DNA of 64,000 nucleotides from an uncultured Clostridia bacterium (lineage in GTDB: Bacteria > Bacillota > Clostridia > TANB77 > CAG-508): contig CAKPBB010000007.1 of NCBI GenBank assembly GCA_934140005.1, positions 3,072-67,071 of the forward strand. Direction: 5' to 3'. Shown here piece after piece: positions 27,672-35,678 of this stretch; position 1 is the stretch's first letter; every line of letters begins with the position of its first letter. Made by a program: the position numbers and the translations under genes. The notes beneath the pieces were generated by a model. The model was not told the origin of the DNA and searched no databases. It worked only from the letters and a program-made list of their open reading frames with translations.

Positions 27672-29276
27672 ATGAAAAAAATATCAAAAAATAAAGTATT
27701 TTTTATTTTTTCATGCTTAGCAATTGCCTTTTTCACAGCAGCATTAGTTCCAAAAACATTTCAAAATGATACTTTTTTCAATATTTCTATTGGAAAATAT
27801 ATTTTAAATAATGGTATTGATATGCAAGAACATTTTTCATGGGTACCAAATCTAGCTTATACTTATTCCCACTGGGCATTTGATATAATTATATATCTTT
27901 TATACAATTGTTGGAATTTTACAGGTATCTATGTTTTTACAATTATTTTTTCAGCAATTATAGCTGTTACTTTATTTACTCTATTATCAAAAGCATATAA
28001 AACTCCTGTTTCTGCTTTTTTAGTAACAGCTGTTTCTGTCTTCGTAGTAAAAGATGCATTTACAGCACGTTCACAAATAATATCTTTCTTATGTTTTATA
28101 ATTGAAATATATTGTTTAGAACAATTTATAGAAACAAATAAAAAAAGATATCCTTTAATATTAGTTGCATTATCAATAGTTATAGCAAATTTTCATGCAG
28201 CAACTTGGCCTTTAATTTTAGTTTTATTTTTACCATATCTTGCTGCTGGATTTTTCAATCTAATTTCTTGTAAAAACATTTATACTTTTTTAGCTAATTT
28301 TAAAGAAAAACAATTACAAAAATTAGATATAAATTCTTCTAAGGCAACTAAATGCAAAGAAGATATTGAATATTATAAAAAACTAGCAAAAGATAAAATT
28401 TTATCTGATAAATCAAAATTACAATTAAGAAATGATTACAACTTTAAAAATTTAATTATTGTGTTCATCATAATTTCACTTACAGGTTTAATTACACCAA
28501 TACATGGTGTACCTTATACATATATAATAAAATCTATGACTGGAACAAGCAATTTTGAAAATGCAGTTTCAATTGATTACATTAGTGAAATGCAACCAAT
28601 TATTCCCGTAGGCAGTTTAGCATTTTTTGTTTTTTTAAGTTTGATTATTTTTACACTAGCATTCATGCCAACCAAAATAAAAGTAGAACATGGATTTTTA
28701 ATACTAGGTCTTTTAATAATGACACTATATAGCAGACGCTATGTATATTTATTAGTTCTACTTAGTGCATTTCCAATTTGTGAACTTATTTCACAATGTG
28801 TTAACAAAGATACGGAAAAGCAAATTGAAAATTCCATATTATCATTTATATTATGTATATGTTCAATAATCTTTCTATTTGTAAGTATTTTTAATAAACA
28901 AGAAGATCCTTATGTAGATGAAACAAAATATCCTACAAAAGTAGTAGATTATATAAAAGAAAATGTAGATTACAAAAATATGAGAATTTATAATTCTTAT
29001 GATAATGGAAGTTATTTGATGTTAAATGATATTCCTGTTTTCATAGATTCTAGGCTAGATGTTTATTGTAGCGAATTTAATGATACTGATGTTTTTAAAG
29101 ACTACATCTATGTAACAGCTGGAAAAGCAAATTATGAGAATATTTTCTCAAAATATGATTTTACACATATTTTATTATATAAAAAAGAAATTGCTAATCA
29201 ATATATTACAAATGATACAAATTACAAATTATTATATGAAGATGAATATTTCTCTTTTTATCAAAAATTAAATTAA
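27672..29276 (+). CDS. Polytopic membrane protein, GT-C-like
   Basis: The 534-residue protein has about ten membrane helices. Its start shows the pattern NDTFFNISIGKYILNNGI followed by HFSWVPN and HWAFDIIIYLLY. This resembles the first extracytoplasmic loop of GT-C-type membrane glycosyltransferases, where an acidic residue and a downstream Trp are conserved. A soluble C-terminal part (DNGSYLMLNDIPVFIDSR, YDFTHILLYK) is typical of a family of uncharacterised exporters or transferases with a dolichol-like sugar donor. It has an excellent ribosome site (GGAGG) and is the only plus-strand gene inside the pilin-like cluster. A role in glycosylating the exported pilin-like proteins is possible but unsupported by sequence alone. 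Confidence 0.6.
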   Translation: MKKISKNKVFFIFSCLAIAFFTAALVPKTFQNDTFFNISIGKYILNNGIDMQEHFSWVPNLAYTYSHWAFDIIIYLLYNCWNFTGIYVFTIIFSAIIAVTLFTLLSKAYKTPVSAFLVTAVSVFVVKDAFTARSQIISFLCFIIEIYCLEQFIETNKKRYPLILVALSIVIANFHAATWPLILVLFLPYLAAGFFNLISCKNIYTFLANFKEKQLQKLDINSSKATKCKEDIEYYKKLAKDKILSDKSKLQLRNDYNFKNLIIVFIIISLTGLITPIHGVPYTYIIKSMTGTSNFENAVSIDYISEMQPIIPVGSLAFFVFLSLIIFTLAFMPTKIKVEHGFLILGLLIMTLYSRRYVYLLVLLSAFPICELISQCVNKDTEKQIENSILSFILCICSIIFLFVSIFNKQEDPYVDETKYPTKVVDYIKENVDYKNMRIYNSYDNGSYLMLNDIPVFIDSRLDVYCSEFNDTDVFKDYIYVTAGKANYENIFSKYDFTHILLYKKEIANQYITNDTNYKLLYEDEYFSFYQKLN

Positions 29277-29296
29277 ATCTTATTTCTATGCACATA

Positions 29297-29340
29297 TAAA
29301 AATACTGTTGATATATTTTCTCTTATCAACAGTATTTTTT
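29297..29340. terminator. Bidirectional terminator between convergent genes
   Basis: The stem is AAAAATACTGTTGATA with its complement, flanked by A and T runs. It is suited to end both the plus-strand membrane protein gene and the minus-strand three-pilin unit. Confidence 0.88.
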
Positions 29341-29355
29341 ATATTTTTAAAATTA

Positions 29356-29739
29356 CTATGCCTTTATATTTCCTTGTGCAAATTTTTGAATAATTGCTAA
29401 AATTCCAGATGCTGCAAACATTACAACTGCCCCAACTATATAAACAACTGCATATTTTTTTATCTCTGCTTTTTCGTTTGGTGCTGATGACATATATTTA
29501 ATTGCTAATACAGTTAGCATTATTAAAGCTACACCAACTGCTACTATTCTTGCAACTTGTAATATTGCACCAACAATATTAGTAGTTGAACTAGCAGCTG
29601 CACTATTATCTGTTTTTCCATCAATTGCTGATATTTTGCTTCCAAAATCATATCCATCGGCATATACCATTGGCATGAAAGCACTTACAACAGTAGTGAA
29701 TATAATTATAGACACTAAAACTATACTTAATTTTTTCAT
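29356..29739 (-). CDS. VirB2-like pilin paralogue
   Basis: The 127-residue protein has a signal peptide (to about 27, VYA), a Ser/Ala-rich linker, helix one (IVAVGVALIMLTVLAI), loop KYMSSAPNEKAEIKKYA, and helix two (VYIVGAVVMFAASGIL). Third gene of a three-paralogue transcript ending at a bidirectional terminator. Very close to the next paralogue in its membrane region, which points to recent duplication. Inferred pilus or channel subunit. Confidence 0.7.
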   Translation of the reverse strand: MKKLSIVLVSIIIFTTVVSAFMPMVYADGYDFGSKISAIDGKTDNSAAASSTTNIVGAILQVARIVAVGVALIMLTVLAIKYMSSAPNEKAEIKKYAVVYIVGAVVMFAASGILAIIQKFAQGNIKA

Positions 29740-29756
29740 ACTTCTCCTCCTAACTT

Positions 29757-30149
29757 CTAACTAGCTGATATATTGCTAGAGAATTTTTCAATTATTTGTA
29801 AAATTCCTGCTGCTCCGAATAGTACAATTGCACCTACTACATATACAACTGCATGTTTTTTTATAGAAGCTCTATCATTTGGTGCTGATGACATATATTT
29901 GATTGCTAATACAGTTAGCATTATTAAAGCTACACCAACTGCTACTATTTTTAGTATGTAAAAAACTGCGCCTATTACATTGCCAACAGAATCTGCTGCA
30001 GCTGAATTTCCAGCACCTTCAATTGAAGATATATCTGGCATTGCACTTCCTTCTGCAAAGACATTACCTTGAAACGCAACTAATACTGTTGAAAAAATTA
30101 TTAGTGCTATTGCAAGGATCATTCCTTTTTTTAATAAAATCTCCTTCAT
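29757..30149 (-). CDS. VirB2-like pilin paralogue
   Basis: The 130-residue protein has a signal peptide (to about 32, VFA), a linker, helix one (IVAVGVALIMLTVLAI), loop KYMSSAPNDRASIKKHA, and helix two (VYVVGAIVLFGAAGIL), with a short C-terminal IIEKF extension. The helix-loop-helix core is near-identical to those of the flanking paralogues, whereas linkers differ. Middle gene of the three-gene unit (17- and 23-base gaps). Confidence 0.7.
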   Translation of the reverse strand: MKEILLKKGMILAIALIIFSTVLVAFQGNVFAEGSAMPDISSIEGAGNSAAADSVGNVIGAVFYILKIVAVGVALIMLTVLAIKYMSSAPNDRASIKKHAVVYVVGAIVLFGAAGILQIIEKFSSNISAS

Positions 30150-30172
30150 ACTTTTTCTCCTTTTTTATATTT

Positions 30173-30544
30173 CTATGCTTGCATGTTTGAATTTACAAAT
30201 TTTTCGATTATTTGTAAAATTCCTGCTGCTCCAAATAGTACAACAGCTCCTATAACATATACAACTGCATTTTGTTTTATTGTAGCTCTTTCGTTAGCAG
30301 AAGAAGCCATATATTTAATTGCTAATACAGTTAACATTATTATTCCAGCTCCTACTGCAACAATCTTAATAATATACAATAATGTTCCAGCTGCTGTTTC
30401 TATTGAATTTCCAATTTGTCCACTATTTCCGTTATCAAAAGCTTTAACATCATAATTGTTATTGCTTGCAAAACTTGGAATAGATAATACAATGCAACTT
30501 AATAACAAAAAGATTGTAACACAACATATCAATTTTTTGCTCAT
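30173..30544 (-). CDS. VirB2-like pilin paralogue
   Basis: The 123-residue protein has a signal peptide (to about 26), a linker rich in Asn/Gly, helix one (IVAVGAGIIMLTVLAI), loop KYMASSANERATIKQNA, and helix two (VYVIGAVVLFGAAGIL) ending IIEKFVNSN. First gene of the three-paralogue unit; consensus promoter about 35 bases upstream. Inferred pilus or channel subunit. Confidence 0.7.
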   Translation of the reverse strand: MSKKLICCVTIFLLLSCIVLSIPSFASNNNYDVKAFDNGNSGQIGNSIETAAGTLLYIIKIVAVGAGIIMLTVLAIKYMASSANERATIKQNAVVYVIGAVVLFGAAGILQIIEKFVNSNMQA

Positions 30545-30577
30545 ATCAAGCTCCTTTCAAATTGATTCTTAATTTAA

Positions 30578-30606
30578 ATTATATAACATATTTACATTCT
30601 TTTCAA
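30578..30606 (-). promoter_or_regulatory. Consensus promoter of three-pilin unit
   Basis: TTGAAA, 17 bp, TATAAT on the minus strand (TATAAT at plus 30578-30583; TTGAAA at 30601-30606). Confidence 0.75.
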
Positions 30607-30745
30607 TATTATATAAATACAATTCCATTAAATATTTTATCTTTTTACAATATTTTTTGTCAATAAATTATAATTTTTGTAATCTAAAAGATATGTTAGA
30701 AATTTAAACTAAGCAATCTTCAAATATTTATAGTATTAAAAAAGC

Positions 30746-30772
30746 AAAAAAAGACTCTCTGTAAAGAGAGCC
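30746..30772 (-). terminator. Strong terminator of the single-gene pilin-like unit
   Basis: GGCTCTCT, 4-base loop, AGAGAGTC followed by seven Ts on the minus strand. One G-U pair. It follows the stop codon at 30788. Confidence 0.9.
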
Positions 30773-30787
30773 TTCTTCTTTTCAAAT

Positions 30788-31180
30788 TTAGTTGTTAGGA
30801 CCTTGGATATTTTTTGAAAAAGATTTGATAATTTGTAAGATACCTGTAGCGGCAAATAATACAATTGCACCTACAACATATACAACAGCATGTTTTTTGA
30901 TATCTGCTTTATCACCAGGAGCTGCTGAAATATATTTAATAGCAAGAACTATTAACATAATAATAGCAACACCAGTACCAATGATTTGGACAATATTAAT
31001 TAAAGCACCAATAATATTTTGTGAACTTTCAGATGCACCAGAAGTATCTTTTCTGTTATTAAATTGTCCAATATTAAGTCCATCATCAGATTGTGTTGCA
31101 AAAACAACTTGTGTTCCAACAGCTACTACCATCATTGCTACTAATAAAATAGCAACTATTTTCATAACTTTCTTTGTCAT
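30788..31180 (-). CDS. VirB2-like pilin paralogue with private promoter and terminator (possible major pilin)
   Basis: The 130-residue protein has a signal peptide (to about 28, VFA), a linker, helix one (IIGTGVAIIMLIVLAI), loop KYISAAPGDKADIKKHA, and helix two (VYVVGAIVLFAATGIL). Its own near-perfect promoter, AAGGAGG ribosome site and strong GC-stem terminator indicate high single-gene expression, as expected for a major structural subunit. Its codon use is also slightly less AT-biased than its neighbours' (for example CCA, GGA, GCA and ACC codons are common). Inferred major pilin; the family assignment rests on topology and shared loop motif. Confidence 0.72.
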   Translation of the reverse strand: MTKKVMKIVAILLVAMMVVAVGTQVVFATQSDDGLNIGQFNNRKDTSGASESSQNIIGALINIVQIIGTGVAIIMLIVLAIKYISAAPGDKADIKKHAVVYVVGAIVLFAATGILQIIKSFSKNIQGPNN

Positions 31181-31221
31181 GGTTTTTTTCCTCCTTTATT
31201 TTATACTCATACTTATAATTT

Positions 31222-31250
31222 ATTATAAACCTTTTTTGGCTAAATTTCAA
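31222..31250 (-). promoter_or_regulatory. Consensus promoter of possible major pilin gene
   Basis: TTGAAA, 17 bp, TATAAT on the minus strand (TATAAT at plus 31222-31227; TTGAAA at 31245-31250), about 40 bases upstream of the ATG. Confidence 0.8.
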
Positions 31251-31402
31251 TATAAGTATATATTTTTTCATATAATGATATTTTAGCATATATCTATTTT
31301 TTTGTAAATATTAAATTTTGTTTAATTTTTGTTTTTCAACATTTTTATACTTTTTTCTGTTAATTTTACTTCTTAAAAAAATATATTCTATAACATCTCG
31401 AC

Positions 31403-31765
31403 TTATTTTTTTATTTTTTTCCATTCTTCTTGTTTAAAACCTAACAATACATTGCCCGTTTCAATTTCAATTAAAATAGGTCTTTTTATTAGCATACCAT
31501 TAGATGCAAGCATTACTATTTTTTCGTCATCTGTTAATTTTTTTATTTCTTCTTTTAAATTCATACTTTTATATAATAAACCACTTGTATTAAAAAATTT
31601 TTTAATTGGTAATTTACTTTTTTCAATCCAAATTTTTAATTCTTCTATTGTTGGTGTTTCAGTAACTATATTTCTACTTTCAAAATTTATACCATTTTCT
31701 TTCAAAAACTTTTCAGCATTTTTACATGTACTACACTTTGGATATTCTATCAATAAATATTTCAT
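31403..31765 (-). CDS. ArsC/Spx/YffB-like reductase family protein
   Basis: I choose ATG 31765 (120 residues) because GAGGAAATTT precedes it; the open frame extends 31 codons upstream but without family similarity. The protein begins MKYLLIEYPKCSTCKNAEKFL with a CxxC motif at residues 11-14 (CSTC). It continues SRNIVTETPTIEELKIWIEK, SGLLYKSMNL, and ends ILLGFKQEEW-like (VLLGFKQEEWKK), the pattern of the arsenate-reductase-like thioredoxin fold. Members either reduce arsenate or act as Spx-type regulators. The conserved Arg used for arsenate (RP) appears in KRPILIE, as in the YffB group. Stand-alone gene. Confidence 0.85.
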   Translation of the reverse strand: MKYLLIEYPKCSTCKNAEKFLKENGINFESRNIVTETPTIEELKIWIEKSKLPIKKFFNTSGLLYKSMNLKEEIKKLTDDEKIVMLASNGMLIKRPILIEIETGNVLLGFKQEEWKKIKK

Positions 31766-31915
31766 AAATTTCCTCTTTTCTAATATAATTTTATATAAGT
31801 TTAATGTTTCAGATTTTATTGTAATGTTTTTATGTATATCACATATTAATTTTATCATATTTTTGATAATTTATCCAGCTATTTTAAAATTTTCCATATT
31901 TTTTTGCATAAAGTA

Positions 31916-31944
31916 TTGACTTTTGCATATAATGATACTATAAT
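31916..31944 (+). promoter_or_regulatory. Promoter of tRNA-fMet
   Basis: TTGACT, 17 bp, TATAAT (31939-31944), 11 bases before the mature tRNA 5' end. Confidence 0.82.
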
Positions 31945-31955
31945 AAAGAAGTCAT

Positions 31956-32031
31956 CGCGGGGTGGAGCAGTTGGCAGCTCGTTGGGCTCATAACCCAAAG
32001 GTCGTAAGTTCGAGTCTTACCCCCGCAACCA
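31956..32031 (+). tRNA. Initiator tRNA-fMet (CAT)
   Basis: The 76-nt gene folds into a complete cloverleaf. It has a C1-A72 mismatch at the end of the acceptor stem and three G-C pairs at the base of the anticodon stem (GGGCTCATAACCC), the hallmarks of initiator tRNA. The T stem (GTAAG/CTTAC) and CCA end are encoded. A terminator follows. The 3' half of a closely related tRNA occurs as an orphan at the right end of the mobile island. Confidence 0.96.
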
Positions 32032-32032
32032 A

Positions 32033-32062
32033 AAAACACCATTTTATAAATGGTGTTTTTAT
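32033..32062 (+). terminator. Terminator after tRNA-fMet
   Basis: AAACACCATTT, 2-base loop, AAATGGTGTTT followed by Ts, 2 bases after the CCA end. Confidence 0.9.
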
Positions 32063-32171
32063 TATTTTCTATTTAATTTAACTCAAAAAATCAAGTTGTC
32101 GACCATTTTTTGATATATTAGTATCATTTTTGGTCAATAACTAACCTTTTTAGCTTCTATATTTACAATAA

Positions 32172-32200
32172 TTGCTTTGCTATATATTTTATGATAAAAT
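32172..32200 (+). promoter_or_regulatory. Predicted promoter of GT-C-like gene
   Basis: TTGCTT, 17 bp, TAAAAT (32195-32200), about 55 bases before the ATG at 32257. The rest of the 32063-32256 interval shows no gene. Confidence 0.5.
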
Positions 32201-32256
32201 GTTAATAATTTAATAAAAATCGCATTATTTTGTAGCATAAATAAAGAAAGGTACGT

Positions 32257-33681
32257 ATGAATTCTAAAAAAACAAAAATTAAAAATATTATATATATACT
32301 AATTTACAGTATTCTAATTATTAGTATTGGAATGTTGCATGAACCATGGAGTGATGAAGCACAATCTTGGCTTATTGCAAGAGATGCTAATTTTCATGAC
32401 ATATTCTTTAAATACACATCATATGAAGGTTGCTTTCCATTATGGATATGCATATTAAAAATGTTTATAATTTTAGGTGGAAAATATAAATATCTACACA
32501 TAATTTCTAGTGTAATTACCATTATTTCAGCTTATTTAATTATTTCTAACCAGAAAATAAAAAAAGAATTTAGATACTTAATCCCTTTAAATTTTTGGTT
32601 TTTCTATCAATATGGAATTATCTCACGAAACTACTCTTTGATTACATTATCATTTTCGCTCTTTTTATTCTTATATGAAGATAGGCATAATAAAAAAATT
32701 AAATATACAATTCTACTAATCTTTATTTCAATGATAAATATGTATGGAATGATTATTTCCGGAATTTTATTTTTACAATTATGTATTGAAAATTTCAAGA
32801 AAAAAAATCTATTAAACTTATACTACATTCCAATAGTAATTACATATATTTTTGAAATTTTTGTACTAATGCCACAAAAAGATTTGTTAATATACTTTTA
32901 TTACCAATCTGGCACTTTACAAATATTTTGCAATTTATTTTTACGAATTATAACATGCCAAAATAATATGCTTATTCAATCATGTAATTTAATAACTGTT
33001 GTTTTAATTGTTTCTATTATTATATCACTTAAAAAATATAATAAAATAAACATTTTCTCATTTATGGAACTTTGTATACTTATATTTTTCCTATTAGTAC
33101 GTGGCACTAGCCACCATTTTGGAATTTTATTTTTTATAATAATTGCTGACTTAATTTTTTATACTCCAAAAATAACCAACATAAAGGAAAAACATATTGT
33201 TGAAACTATCACTACAATTATTTTAATTACATATACATTATTAAGTGTAAAATCTAGTATTGATGACATTTTTAAAGATTATTCAGGTGCTTATAATATG
33301 TCAAGATATATATCTGAAAATAATATTCAAAATAATGAAATATTCGCAATAGGATACAAATGTACTGCAGTGCTTCCATATTTTGATGAAAATATTTTTT
33401 GCAACAGAAACACTACATTTTATACTTGGGATTATTCTAATAATGATAACAAGTTATATAATGCCTTAGATGTGATAGAAATTCTTACTGATATGTTCAA
33501 TGATTCACCAAAATATATTCTATTGCAACAACAAAACTTATCTAATACTTTTAATAGTTGTTTTAAAGATGTTATTGATGATTCAAATTTATATGAAATT
33601 ATTTATGAAACAGATGGTCAAAACTTTTTCAAAGGAAGTTATAATGAAGATGAAGGTTTTATATTATATAGGTTAAAATAA
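32257..33681 (+). CDS. GT-C-type membrane glycosyltransferase-like protein
   Basis: The 474-residue protein has about ten membrane helices. The first extracytoplasmic loop carries HEPWSDEAQSWLIARDA. Its DE pair followed by AQ and W is typical of the GT39/GT83-type (PMT/ArnT) fold, where an Asp-Glu in this loop is catalytic. Next is FFKYTSYEGCFPLW, similar to the substrate-facing segment. The C-terminal ~90 residues are soluble. It probably transfers a sugar from a lipid-linked donor outside the membrane; substrate unknown. Single gene with its own promoter and AAAGG ribosome site. Confidence 0.68.
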   Translation: MNSKKTKIKNIIYILIYSILIISIGMLHEPWSDEAQSWLIARDANFHDIFFKYTSYEGCFPLWICILKMFIILGGKYKYLHIISSVITIISAYLIISNQKIKKEFRYLIPLNFWFFYQYGIISRNYSLITLSFSLFLFLYEDRHNKKIKYTILLIFISMINMYGMIISGILFLQLCIENFKKKNLLNLYYIPIVITYIFEIFVLMPQKDLLIYFYYQSGTLQIFCNLFLRIITCQNNMLIQSCNLITVVLIVSIIISLKKYNKINIFSFMELCILIFFLLVRGTSHHFGILFFIIIADLIFYTPKITNIKEKHIVETITTIILITYTLLSVKSSIDDIFKDYSGAYNMSRYISENNIQNNEIFAIGYKCTAVLPYFDENIFCNRNTTFYTWDYSNNDNKLYNALDVIEILTDMFNDSPKYILLQQQNLSNTFNSCFKDVIDDSNLYEIIYETDGQNFFKGSYNEDEGFILYRLK

Positions 33682-33739
33682 TTACATTGAAAGTTATAAA
33701 ATATGTGTTTTGATATATCTAACTTTAATTAAACAGGCT

Positions 33740-33880
33740 ATGCAAAAAGGTATTGAACAACATATTGAAATCTTACAAAATAATTTAAATAACGACAATC
33801 CTACCGAAAAAAAACAAATTTCGCAAAGCCAAATTTCGACTGAAGATGATACTTTGGAATTGCAATTTACTAAAATTTAA
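33740..33880 (+). pseudogene. Possible C-terminal gene remnant, 46 codons
   Basis: A short ORF starts MQKGIEQHIEILQNN and ends LQFTKI. The frame is open about 20 codons upstream of the ATG (continuing ...LIKQA), with no ribosome site. Charged helical tails of this type occur at the ends of Rpn/PD-(D/E)XK transposase-like proteins, so it may be a truncated remnant. Weak evidence; it could be chance. Confidence 0.25.
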
Positions 33881-33924
33881 TTTTTTCGATATATTTTTCA
33901 TTTTAATCAGATATTTTATTATAG

Positions 33925-33957
33925 AAATCCACAGAATAATACACAATCTGTGGATTT
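33925..33957. repeat. Perfect 11-bp inverted repeat
   Basis: AAATCCACAGA and TCTGTGGATTT separated by 11 bases, between the gene remnant and the 3' end of the hydrolase gene. It lacks a following T run on either strand, so it is not a clear intrinsic terminator. The remaining part of 33682-34002 shows nothing else I can support. Confidence 0.6.
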
Positions 33958-34002
33958 ACTTGTGTATATTCTTTAATATTTCATTAAACTATATCTATTT
34001 TT

Positions 34003-34962
34003 TCATTTTAATTTCTCATCTAAATATTTATTTGAAAATTCTTTTACTTTGCTCCAATATACTTCTGGCTTCACTTTCGAAGATTGTATATGTTCTGCCC
34101 CATCTATTGTCAATTTTTCCTTTTCGCAACCTGCAACATTATAATTTAGCTCAAGCATATAATATGGTACAAAAGTATCTTCTGAACCATGTATAAATAA
34201 TGTTGGTGTTTTTGAATTTTTTAGTTGATTAGTTACAGAAACATCTTCAAAAAAATATCCAGCTTTAACTTTAGTTACCAAACTTGCAATATTTAAAAGA
34301 GGAAATGTACTTAATTTAAACATCTTTTTTAATTGATAACTAAACTCATCTTCTACAGAGCTATATCCACAATCTTCAATTGCACATTTTACATTTTGTG
34401 GTAACATTTCTCCAGTAGCCAACATTATTGTTGCAGCTCCCATAGATACTCCAAACAGAATAATCTCACTTTTTTCATATTTTTTACTTATATATTCAAC
34501 CCAACTAACTACATCTAATCTGTCTTGCCATCCCATCCCAATATAGTTGCTTTCACTTTTGCCACATCCTCTTAAATCTATATTTAAAACATTACAATTC
34601 ATTTTAAAAAATCTTTGAGAATATTCTCCCATTTCTAAAGCATTACTTCCATAACCATGAACAATAATACACCATACATTCGAATCTATATTTTTAATTT
34701 CATATCCATGCAAATTCACTCCATCATTTGCTATTATATCTATTTCTTCAGAATTATCTTGTATCCAATTTGAATAAATCTCTTGTTCTGTTGGATATTC
34801 TTCATTTCCTCGATTACTTACATTAGACAGTAATTCTGTTTTATCAATGCTTGTACTTATTGTATATTCATACATATAATTTCCTATTATAAACATAATA
34901 GTAGTGCAAAAAATTAAAAATACTAGCAGAATTATTAAAAATGTTTTTAATACTTTTTTCAT
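34003..34962 (-). CDS. Membrane-anchored alpha/beta hydrolase
   Basis: The 319-residue protein has an N-terminal membrane helix (about 8-30) and then an alpha/beta hydrolase fold. It has IVHGYGSNA (oxyanion region), nucleophile elbow GVSMG with Ser173, the acid in HGSEDTFVP (about 257) and a catalytic His in DGAEH (about 292). Family members include serine esterases and peptidases of the YqkD/BAAT type (a frequent arrangement in Firmicutes). Substrate unknown; the anchor suggests work at the outer face of the membrane. It follows comEA by 20 bases and is probably co-transcribed. Confidence 0.85.
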   Translation of the reverse strand: MKKVLKTFLIILLVFLIFCTTIMFIIGNYMYEYTISTSIDKTELLSNVSNRGNEEYPTEQEIYSNWIQDNSEEIDIIANDGVNLHGYEIKNIDSNVWCIIVHGYGSNALEMGEYSQRFFKMNCNVLNIDLRGCGKSESNYIGMGWQDRLDVVSWVEYISKKYEKSEIILFGVSMGAATIMLATGEMLPQNVKCAIEDCGYSSVEDEFSYQLKKMFKLSTFPLLNIASLVTKVKAGYFFEDVSVTNQLKNSKTPTLFIHGSEDTFVPYYMLELNYNVAGCEKEKLTIDGAEHIQSSKVKPEVYWSKVKEFSNKYLDEKLK

Positions 34963-34982
34963 ATTATCCCTTTTATTATAAT

Positions 34983-35579
34983 CTAAACTCTAATTTTTTC
35001 CTTAATATTTTCAAATTTCTTATCACCTATTCCACTTACATTTTTTAAATCTTCAATACTTTTAAATTTTCCATTTTTATTTCTATATTCAATAATTCTT
35101 TCAGCTAAAGCTGGTCCTATACCTGGTATAGTTTCTAGTTCTTCTTTTGTAGCAGTATTTATATTTATTTTTTGTTCTTTAGTTTCAACCTTTGAATCTT
35201 CTATGACTATACCTTTTTCTTCAATTTCTTTTGACTCTTCTTCATTATAAATATAAATTTTCTCACCATCTTGTATAGCATATGCAAAATTCAAATTACT
35301 AGTATCTGCATCTTCTGTAAAACCTCCAGCCTTTTCAATTGCATCTGCGAGTCTACTTCCCTCTTCAATCGAAATAATTCCTGGATTTTTTACAGCACCT
35401 GCCATATGAACCCTTATCATATTAACCTCCTTTTTTTCCAATTCAGAAGTATATGTATTTGATATATTTTCAATTAAAACCTCTGAATTAATTTCATTAT
35501 TTTTAATATTCTTAATGAATATTATTCCAATTATAAGAACAATTATACAAATTATGATCTCTAACTTATTTATTTTCAT
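34983..35579 (-). CDS. comEA: ComEA-type DNA-binding competence protein
   Basis: The 198-residue protein has an N-terminal membrane helix (about 6-23), an SLBB-type domain (VHMAGAVKNPGIISIEEGSR, ADTSNLNFAYAIQDGEKIY), a Glu/Lys-rich linker, and a C-terminal helix-hairpin-helix pair (ININTATKEELETIPGIG, LKNVSGIGDKKFENIKEKI). This is the standard ComEA order. ComEA binds double-stranded DNA outside the membrane during natural transformation and passes it to ComEC. No comEC or comE operon partners occur in the window. Co-transcribed with the downstream hydrolase. Confidence 0.93.
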   Translation of the reverse strand: MKINKLEIIICIIVLIIGIIFIKNIKNNEINSEVLIENISNTYTSELEKKEVNMIRVHMAGAVKNPGIISIEEGSRLADAIEKAGGFTEDADTSNLNFAYAIQDGEKIYIYNEEESKEIEEKGIVIEDSKVETKEQKININTATKEELETIPGIGPALAERIIEYRNKNGKFKSIEDLKNVSGIGDKKFENIKEKIRV

Positions 35580-35678
35580 ATTTACACCTTCCTTTTAATT
35601 ATTAATTTTTTAAATATCATTGAAATTTATTTAAATTTAAGTTATTATAAATTTTGATTATGTTTATAGGAGAATCAA

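Noticed and set aside
31452..31919. 155-codon plus-strand ORF opposite the ArsC-like gene
   Set aside because: Antisense shadow of a gene with clear CxxC and family motifs; no ribosome site.
33925..33957. Intrinsic terminator for the hydrolase gene
   Set aside because: The stem is perfect, but no T run follows on either strand.
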